A stretch of 11,910 nucleotides of DNA from Gemmatimonadota bacterium (GTDB lineage: Bacteria; Gemmatimonadota; Gemmatimonadetes; Gemmatimonadales; GWC2-71-9), in NCBI GenBank assembly GCA_003221825.1, contig QHUE01000041.1, positions 1-11,910 on the forward strand, read 5' to 3'. Below the pieces are notes generated by a model. That model was not told the DNA's origin. It made no database searches and saw only the letters and a program-made list of their open reading frames with translations. Position 1 is the stretch's first letter. Each line of letters opens with the position of its first letter. This document shows positions 6,744-11,910 of the stretch, in pieces. The position numbers were made by a program, and so were the translations under genes.

Positions 6744-7516
6744 TGGCGGCGTCTTCCTACGATGCGATCCCCGATTTTGGTCTGCTCTACGACAGCGTGC
6801 CGCTGTACGCGGCGCGCCAGGACGTCGGTTTTTACCTAGACGAAGCAAAGGCCGCGGGTGGCCGTGTGCTCGAGGTGGGCTGTGGCACCGGCCGGATCCT
6901 GCTGCGGATCGCGCGCGCCGGTTGCGCAATCACGGGACTCGACAGCTCCCGCCAGATGCTTGACCGTTGCCGCGCCAAGCTCGCCGCCGAGCCGGCTGCT
7001 GTACAGGGTCGTGCCACACTCGTGCTCAACGAGATGCGCCGCTTCGAGCTCGGTGCGACGTACCCGCTGATCATCGCGCCCTTCCGCGTCGTCCAGCACC
7101 TCACGACGGTAGACGATCAGCTGCGCTTTCTCGAGGCCGTCGCTCGACATCTCGAACCGAATGGGCGTTTCATCTTCGACGTGTTCAATCCCCGCTTCGA
7201 CATGCTCGTGGGCGCGGACGGCGTGGAGCGCGAGGACACGGCGGCGCAGCGGCTTCCCGACGGACGGACGTTGCGGCGTACCTACCGCATCGTGCGGGTG
7301 CGCTGGCTGGATCAGGTCAGCGAGGCGGAGCTGATCTACTACGTCGACGGCACGCGGTACGTGCAAGCCTTCGAGATGCGCTGGTATCTGGCGGCGGAGC
7401 TGCGCCACCTGCTCGCGCGCGCAGGATTTCGCGCGCGCGAGATCTACGGGGACTTCAAGCGCGGGCCCCTCGTGGATGGGTGTCCGGAGATAGTTGTGGT
7501 GGCGGAGCGTGATTGA
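6743..7516 (+). CDS. Class I SAM-dependent methyltransferase
   Basis: The product is 257 aa with no signal peptide, so it is cytoplasmic. The Rossmann fold opens with motif I VLEVGCGTG (42-50), which binds S-adenosylmethionine. The acidic motif II residue is Asp67 (TGLDSS), followed by QMLDRCR. The segment 108-147 (LIIAPFRVVQHL, then a helix and EPNGRFIFDVF) matches motifs IV-V of the Methyltransf_25/11 group. The C-terminal part (about 185-257) has strands that could form a substrate lid. The acceptor cannot be told from sequence. Translation starts at GTG within TAGTG, sharing one base with the previous stop, so it is translationally coupled to the exported HExxH protein. The two act in different compartments, so a shared pathway is only a possibility. 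Confidence 0.92.
   Translation: MAASSYDAIPDFGLLYDSVPLYAARQDVGFYLDEAKAAGGRVLEVGCGTGRILLRIARAGCAITGLDSSRQMLDRCRAKLAAEPAAVQGRATLVLNEMRRFELGATYPLIIAPFRVVQHLTTVDDQLRFLEAVARHLEPNGRFIFDVFNPRFDMLVGADGVEREDTAAQRLPDGRTLRRTYRIVRVRWLDQVSEAELIYYVDGTRYVQAFEMRWYLAAELRHLLARAGFRAREIYGDFKRGPLVDGCPEIVVVAERD
7412..7441. repeat. 11-bp perfect inverted repeat inside the methyltransferase gene
   Basis: The arms 7412-7422 and 7431-7441 are exact reverse complements made mostly of CG steps, with an 8-base loop. The codons spell LLARAGFRARE, a common methyltransferase stretch, so codon choice at high GC may explain it. Confidence 0.6.
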
Positions 7517-7525
7517 TTGGACAGG

Positions 7526-7541
7526 CTGAAGCCCCCTTCAG
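7526..7541. terminator. Hairpin between convergent genes, possible terminator
   Basis: CTGAAG-CCCC-CTTCAG forms a perfect 6-bp stem in the 49-bp gap between the methyltransferase stop (7516) and the lipoprotein stop (7566). An A8 run follows at 7548-7555. On the minus strand this reads as T8 before the hairpin, and on the plus strand no T tract follows, so neither direction is a canonical intrinsic terminator. Confidence 0.3.
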
Positions 7542-7565
7542 GGTGTGAAAAAAAACGGGCGATTA

Positions 7566-8297
7566 TTACGGTTGGATTTCCGTCAGTGTGATCGCATCCG
7601 CGCGGGCGTTGACGATGTGCTGGCGCAGTGTGTGGCCGCTCGCGCTCGCCATCACGGTCACATTCACCGCCGCGACATTGGCGATATAGGCGACGCCGTC
7701 ATCCGCGGTGGACGTCGCCGACGGGCTCGGCGCGCCGCCCGCGTTGTAGCGGACGGTCCCCGCCGGGCTGCTCGTCACGGTCGCACCCGCGATCGGCGTG
7801 CCGGCGCAGTTCTTCACGACGACGCCGATGAATCCATCGCCCGCCACGGGGGTGACCCCCGCTGCCGCGGCCAGGAACGTGAACTCCGAGCCCGAGATCA
7901 TGAGCACGTTCTCGATCTGATTGCTGGCGAGCGGCACCGCTGGGTAGGCGTAGGTGTCAATGTGGTGGCCGCTGTCCGACACCGCGAGGTAGCCGTCGAC
8001 TGGCGTTCCTCGCGTCGTGATGTCCACGCTGTAGTGGCCAGGCGTGTCGGTCGTGTCGCCTGCCAGGTGCGTGGTGTCCCCCCTTCGAAATGCATAGATG
8101 TAGGCTCCATGCACCGGAGCAGGAGAGAGGACATTGGAGCTGACCATTCCGGTCACATTGATCAGCGCGGGCGCGGTCGTGGGCAGCGCCTGGCCGATGC
8201 ATTCGAAGCCCGCGGCGGGGCCAGTGGAGTCGCTGCCGCATGCGGCCAGGCCGGCGGCGAGGAATACGAAGCTGACCTTATGAGTTGTGCGATGCAT
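7566..8297 (-). CDS. Lipoprotein with two carboxypeptidase-regulatory-like segments
   Basis: The product is 243 aa from the ATG at 8297; a longer frame from 8333 would add 12 residues before the signal. The lipobox is LAAC (Cys20), followed by GSDSTGP, a start shared in style with the two beta-helix lipoproteins nearby. Two segments look like transthyretin-like carboxypeptidase regulatory folds: about 46-130 (INVTGMV, YIYAFRRGDT, GHYSVDITTRGTPVDGYLAV) and about 158-240 (GVVVKNCAGTPIAGATVTSSP, STADDGVAYIANV). These are beta-sandwiches common on bacterial surfaces, with no known enzymatic role. Single cysteines at 33 and 164 could pair. The stop is doubled (TAATAA). It is transcribed away from the beta-helix genes. 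The envelope location is well supported; the function is unknown. Confidence 0.8.
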   Translation of the reverse strand: MHRTTHKVSFVFLAAGLAACGSDSTGPAAGFECIGQALPTTAPALINVTGMVSSNVLSPAPVHGAYIYAFRRGDTTHLAGDTTDTPGHYSVDITTRGTPVDGYLAVSDSGHHIDTYAYPAVPLASNQIENVLMISGSEFTFLAAAAGVTPVAGDGFIGVVVKNCAGTPIAGATVTSSPAGTVRYNAGGAPSPSATSTADDGVAYIANVAAVNVTVMASASGHTLRQHIVNARADAITLTEIQP

Positions 8298-8400
8298 GAT
8301 GGAGGCCTCAAGGGTTTCCGCAAATCTACTCACGGTTTATGACGTTTGGCGCGCCTTCGGTTGCAATTTCGCACCACCCTCATTCTTATACGCCAGCGCT
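8298..8400. promoter_or_regulatory. Divergent promoter region between two lipoprotein genes
   Basis: On the plus strand TTATAC (8386-8391) lies 9 bases before the ATG at 8401, with TTGCAA (8361-8366) at a long 19-bp spacing. No Shine-Dalgarno is visible there, so the mRNA may be leaderless or nearly so. On the minus strand TAGATT (8323-8328) could be a -10 for the 8297 start, but it lacks a recognisable -35. Confidence 0.3.
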
Positions 8401-10272
8401 ATGCGAACCGCAGCAGCTTCGACCGCGCTCGCGGTCATACTGGCGCTTGGATGCGGCGACTCGGGCACTGAACCGACCGGGTTGCGCCGAGTGCAGATCG
8501 TCGGGACGGCCTCGCTCACCCATTTCCTCGTAAACGACACGGCCCGCGTGAGCCTCGCCGGGTACGACAAAAACGGTGCCTCCTACCCCGCGGGCCCCGT
8601 GACCTGGCGCTCCTCCGACCCCACCGTCCTGTCGATCGATACCGCAGGGCTCGTGGTGGCGCGCGCGCTCGGCTCGGCTACCATCACCGGGTCGGTCGGG
8701 ACTGTGTCCGATTCGTTTCCAATTCAGGTGGCCGGCACGCGCCATCGCTGGCCGATTACCGCGAATGAGACGTGGACGCTGGCCGCTTCGCCGCACGTGG
8801 TGAAGGGTCGCTTGGCGGTTGGTGGAGCGGGCGGTGTTACGCTCACGATCGACGCCGGTGCGACGGTGCAGCTGCACTATGTGACGGTCAGCGGCTGCGG
8901 GCAGGTGCGAACTGACGACCAGCCGGTCGGCTGCCTCGTGCTCGGCCACCGTTTCAGCGGCGCAAGTCCCACGCTCCTCGTGGACCACGTGACGGTGCAG
9001 GACGCCGCCGGCGGGGCCGTCATTCTTCAGAGCACATCGCGCTTCACGCCGGGGTCGAGTGCCCTGAGTGTGCAGCGTATGCACGGGTACATCGCCACGA
9101 TGCCGGCCGGCGCTGCCGGGGAATTCCCGCTCGGCGGAACGTTCAGCGCGAACGACAGCAATGAAGTGCGCCTGACCCGCGATACGCTGCGCGACTCGAC
9201 AGTCTGGGCTGCAGGCCCGCCATGGATCGTGCTCGATCCCATTTACATCGAAGGACCGCGGCAACCTGTCCTCACAATTCCCGCAGGCGTAACTCTTCCG
9301 TTTGCATTCGGGGCGAGTCTTGTTGTCGGCAACAATGGACCGGGGGGCTTGCGCATCGGGACCGATGGCGGTGCGGCGGTGAGCCTCGCTCCTCGATCGG
9401 GGACGTGGGCGGGCCTCGCGTTCTATCCGGCCGCGCTCGCCAGCGCAGTCACCAACGCAACGTTGGACGATTGCGGGAATTACGGCAGCACCGGCTACGG
9501 TCAGGCGTGCGTCTCGTTCATCGGGAATTTCTTTGGAACGGCGCCCACGCCTGTGTTCAAGAACGTCACGATCCGTGGCGCCGTCGATGTCGGGGTCAAC
9601 GCGATCGGTGGCGGACGTTTCGGCGATGGCTCGGCGAATGTTACGATCACCGGGACTCACGGCTCGATTGGTGCGCCGATCTGGCTTTGGGGAAGCTCAC
9701 CTGCCTCGATACCGTCGGGCGGCTATTCAGGCAACGCCATGGACGTGATTTACGTGATCTATGGTGAGGTCACTCAGACCGAAACGTGGCCCAATCCCGG
9801 CGTGCCGTACCTCATCCGAGACGGTCTGGGCATCGGTCATGCGGCGAATCCGAGACTCACGCTCGATCCCGGTGTCGTGCTTCGCTTCGCTCCCGGAGGA
9901 ATCCTCTCGGTTGGCTGGTTGGTGAGCGGGAACGTTCGCGCGATTGGGACCGACAGCGAGCCGATCATTTTCACCGGTCAGTATGACTTCGCCGGCAGCT
10001 GGATGGGCGTGATGGTCGGCCCGTACGCTGACACGACCACCGCGTTCGATCATGTGATTGTGCAAAACGGTGGTGCCGATGACGGCCAGTTTGCAACCGG
10101 ATTCCGGCTCGCTCGGGAGATGGGCCCCTTCATTCGCAACACGCTGGTGCAGCGCTCGGCGGGTTGCGGCATTACCCGTCTGAGCGGATCGACGTGGACC
10201 ACTGATTTCACGGCGCCCGCGCTGGGCAACACATTCCAGAACAACGCCGGAGCGGCACAGTGCGGGCCCTGA
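8401..10272 (+). CDS. Lipoprotein with Ig-like domain and three beta-helix modules
   Basis: The product is 623 aa from the ATG at 8401. An earlier frame start at 8287 would place 38 residues before the signal and overlap the divergent gene. The lipobox ends at Cys18 (LALGC), followed by GDSGTEP. Residues about 30-111 are a bacterial Ig-like (Big_2-type) domain (VTWRSSDPTVLSID, then VARALGSATITGSVG). The rest is right-handed beta-helix-like in three modules opening at 146 (VTLTIDAGATV), 290 (VLTIPAGVTL) and 485 (RLTLDPGVVL). Modules carry a D/S-x-C-G turn, N-V-T-I strands and, in the last, AIGTDSEPIIFTG and GSWMGV. The last module ends with a capping tail to CGP. Module 1 is about 50 residues shorter than module 2. 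The protein is probably surface-exposed and adhesive or glycan-binding; no catalytic motif is evident. Confidence 0.85.
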   Translation: MRTAAASTALAVILALGCGDSGTEPTGLRRVQIVGTASLTHFLVNDTARVSLAGYDKNGASYPAGPVTWRSSDPTVLSIDTAGLVVARALGSATITGSVGTVSDSFPIQVAGTRHRWPITANETWTLAASPHVVKGRLAVGGAGGVTLTIDAGATVQLHYVTVSGCGQVRTDDQPVGCLVLGHRFSGASPTLLVDHVTVQDAAGGAVILQSTSRFTPGSSALSVQRMHGYIATMPAGAAGEFPLGGTFSANDSNEVRLTRDTLRDSTVWAAGPPWIVLDPIYIEGPRQPVLTIPAGVTLPFAFGASLVVGNNGPGGLRIGTDGGAAVSLAPRSGTWAGLAFYPAALASAVTNATLDDCGNYGSTGYGQACVSFIGNFFGTAPTPVFKNVTIRGAVDVGVNAIGGGRFGDGSANVTITGTHGSIGAPIWLWGSSPASIPSGGYSGNAMDVIYVIYGEVTQTETWPNPGVPYLIRDGLGIGHAANPRLTLDPGVVLRFAPGGILSVGWLVSGNVRAIGTDSEPIIFTGQYDFAGSWMGVMVGPYADTTTAFDHVIVQNGGADDGQFATGFRLAREMGPFIRNTLVQRSAGCGITRLSGSTWTTDFTAPALGNTFQNNAGAAQCGP

Positions 10273-10586
10273 AGACACTCATTGCGGTTGCGGCGTGTGC
10301 GGCGTTCGGCCTGTCGTGCGGATCGGGGACCGAGCCGGGAGCGACGATCGATCACCTCGAGATCAGCCTCTCGCCCCTCCGGGTATCCTACCCAATCACC
10401 GACAGCCTCCACGCGCTCGTGCAGGCGGTGTCGGCGCAGGGCACGTGGGTGCAGAACGGCCCCACGACCTGGCGCTCGCTCACGCCGGCAATCGCGAGTG
10501 TGGATTCGACACTCCCCACGTCGTCGAGCGAACCCTCGGCGTCGGTCACGTCTTCACCGGCAATCCGCAGGATACCGTCGTCCTGA
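10260..10586 (+). CDS. 5' part of a frameshifted paralogous Ig/beta-helix lipoprotein
   Basis: A GTG at 10260, inside the last codons of the previous gene (13-base overlap), opens a second lipoprotein; GGAG lies 7 bases upstream. The signal ends at lipobox LSC (Cys20), followed by GSGTEPG. An Ig-like domain follows to about residue 83 (TTWRSLTPAIASVDS), matching residues 67-81 of the upstream paralog. After that the frame turns into low-complexity Ser/Pro residues and stops at 10586. Homology to the paralog resumes at once in the +2 frame (TPHVVERTL at about 10511). The 108-aa reading is therefore not a complete protein. As read, it would give a short lipoprotein with half an Ig domain. The frame break could be a true mutation or an assembly or base-calling error. 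Confidence 0.65.
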   Translation: MRALKTLIAVAACAAFGLSCGSGTEPGATIDHLEISLSPLRVSYPITDSLHALVQAVSAQGTWVQNGPTTWRSLTPAIASVDSTLPTSSSEPSASVTSSPAIRRIPSS

Positions 10587-11910
10587 CGATCGAGCCGGGC
10601 GCGACCGTGCGGTTCCGGGCGGGCGCAGGCTTGAACTTCGGCGAGACAGGGGCAGGCGCCATCGTCATCCCCCCCGGCGGCGATCCCGTGGTGATGGAAT
10701 CGGATTCGGCGGCGGCACCGAGTCCTTCCTGGCAGGGCCTCCGGTTCAAGCAAAGCCGCTCACAGCTGCGAGACGTGACGTTACGGCAATGCGGTCAGGA
10801 CTATCCGTTCGACAACCCCGGGGCCTGCATCATCAGCGCCGGCGCCGAGCTCCTCATCGACGGGGTGACGATCGATCACGGACGCAACGGAGTGAATCTT
10901 GGGTTCGGCACGGTGCTTTCCGCTGGAACGAGGAATCTCACGGTGACGAACACACAGGGCTACGTCGCCACGATTGCGCCGCATCTCATCGAGTCCTTCC
11001 CGCGCGGCGGGCAGTTTACCCTCAACGACGGGTCCGAGATTGTTGTGACCAGCGGCCGAGTGACCCAGTCCACCACCTGGACCGAACCGGGGCTGCCGCT
11101 GCGATTCACCGGTGGCGTGCTGTTCGACGATCCGGGAAATCCGATCCTGACATTGCCGCCGGGGCTGCACCTGCGGTTTGATCCGGGGGCCGGGCTATCG
11201 TTTCCCACCGGCGGACTCATTGCCGGGAGTAGCACCGGTGCGGGGGTCGTCCTCGAGTCCACGGGCGATGGGTGGCTCGGCATCCAGATCGAGCACGGTG
11301 CCGGTAGCGCGCTCCGCAGCGTCGTCATGCAAGATTGCGGAATTCCACAAGGATATCCCTGGAGCGCGTGCCTGCGTTTCGGCCCCGAGGGCGGCATTGA
11401 CAGTGGATTGGTCGTCCAGGACGTACTGATTCGCGGCTCGCGTTCCGCCGGCGTTACGCTCGAACTGGGGGGCCGCTTCCACCCGTCTTCACACAACCTC
11501 ACGATTACGCAAAGCGCCACCTACCCGCTCGGCCTGTACGCGCGCCAGATCCCGTTCATTCCCGCCGGCGACTATCGGTTCAATGCGATCGACGCGATCG
11601 ACGTGATCGGCGACTACGGCGTCGGGTACGACTCGGTGAGCTGGCGCAATCTGGGCGTTCCGTACCGGTTCCGCACCGGACTGGGAGTCGATGCGACGCT
11701 GGTGCTCGAGCCAGGTGTGACGATCGAGGTCGGTGTCGGCATGCGGGTGACGGCGGGTTTCGGCAATCTCGTTGCAGTGGGGACGGCCACCGATCCGGTC
11801 ACGTTCCGATCCGTCACGCCCGGCGTTCCCGGTTCCTGGATGGGCATCGAGATGGGCGCGGCTAGCCCGGGGCCGGGCACCCGGTTCGACCATGTCGTGA
11901 TCGCCGATGC
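10502..11910 (+). CDS. 3' part of the frameshifted paralog, beta-helix modules (runs off window)
   Basis: This frame is open from before 10502 to the window end, 469 complete codons, and continues the protein begun at 10260. It aligns with the upstream paralog: TPHVVERTLGVG matches SPHVVKGRLAVG, then modules open near 10580 (VLTIEPGATV), 11144 (ILTLPPGLHL) and 11699 (LVLEPGVTI), spaced about 184-188 residues. Module 1 here contains the stretch AGAGLNFGETGAGAIVIP to WQGLRFKQSR that the first paralog lacks. The final visible part (VAVGTATDPVTF, GSWMGIEM, RFDHVVIAD) matches paralog residues 513-556, so by comparison the stop should lie about 200 bases past the window. Standalone translation could start only at a GTG such as 10445, without any signal peptide, so this half would not be exported unless the frame is restored. 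Confidence 0.72.

Larger units (their letters stand above)
8401..11910 (+). repeat. Tandem paralogous gene pair with about 185-195-aa protein modules
   Basis: Two adjacent genes share the same order: lipobox with GTEP start, Ig-like domain, then three beta-helix modules. Similarity is visible in protein (PHVV, GATV, CGQ, GYxATxxP, GGTF/GGQF, GSWMG, FDHVV/I) but much weaker in DNA, so the duplication is old. Confidence 0.7.

Noticed and set aside
5787..6929. Long minus-strand open frame (380 codons)
   Set aside because: It runs antisense to the HExxH protein and the methyltransferase start, with Arg-rich composition and no motif.
8386..9660. Minus-strand open frame (424 codons) over the beta-helix gene
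   Set aside because: Composition is Arg/Ala/His-rich and the opposite strand has a clear lipoprotein with repeats.
10502..10600. Programmed ribosomal frameshift joining the two halves of the second beta-helix gene
   Set aside because: No slippery heptamer or downstream structure is evident at the junction, and about 142 bases are missing relative to the paralog, which a one-base slip does not explain.
10282..11181. Plus-strand open frame (299 codons), very Arg-rich, covering the frame break
   Set aside because: It bridges the lesion but does not match the paralog; the real homology is in the other two frames.
11585..11602. Tandem 9-base direct repeat encoding AID-AID
   Set aside because: Only two copies, and it fits an ordinary beta-strand coding sequence.
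1..11910. CRISPR array, tRNA, rRNA, insertion sequence or phage genes
   Set aside because: No regularly spaced repeats, cloverleaf, transposase or integrase motif, or terminal inverted repeats were seen on either strand.

Overview
The window is GC-rich, densely coding DNA from a free-living bacterium. Almost every product carries a Sec signal peptide or a lipobox. Three lipoproteins have acidic, threonine/proline-rich starts of the CGSDSTGP / CGDSGTEP kind just after the lipid-bearing cysteine. Together with LVIVD-repeat, DUF305, DUF1111 and Ig-like/beta-helix proteins, this resembles Gemmatimonadota more than any other phylum I know. That placement is an inference from style and content; there is no rRNA or marker gene here.

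Layout: (1) Positions 1-2129, minus strand: a two-gene operon of a DUF305 protein with a Met/His-rich loop, then an LVIVD-repeat lipoprotein that runs off the left edge. (2) 2247-3973, plus strand: a secreted cupin, a SnoaL/NTF2-like lipoprotein whose expected start codon reads GTA, and a spondin_N-domain lipoprotein. (3) 3977-5218, minus strand: a DUF1111 di-heme oxidoreductase lipoprotein, convergent with the spondin gene with a 3-bp gap. (4) 5349-7516, plus strand: an exported protein with HExxH and NEGxAEY motifs, overlapped by one base by a SAM-dependent methyltransferase gene. (5) 7566-8297, minus strand: a small lipoprotein with carboxypeptidase-regulatory-like repeats. (6) 8401-11910, plus strand: two overlapping paralogous lipoprotein genes (Ig-like domain plus three beta-helix modules). 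The second is broken by a frameshift at an apparent deletion and runs off the right edge.

The window is best read as a stretch of cell-envelope functions: metal binding, periplasmic redox, proteolysis and large surface adhesin-like proteins. It is not one pathway. No regulator, transporter, mobile element, tRNA, rRNA or CRISPR array was seen. No gene-free stretch exceeds about 130 bases. The most unusual points are the tandem beta-helix paralogs with complementary deletions, the Met/His-rich loop in the DUF305 protein paired with an LVIVD protein, the bacterial spondin_N lipoprotein, and the apparent start-codon lesion in the SnoaL-like gene.
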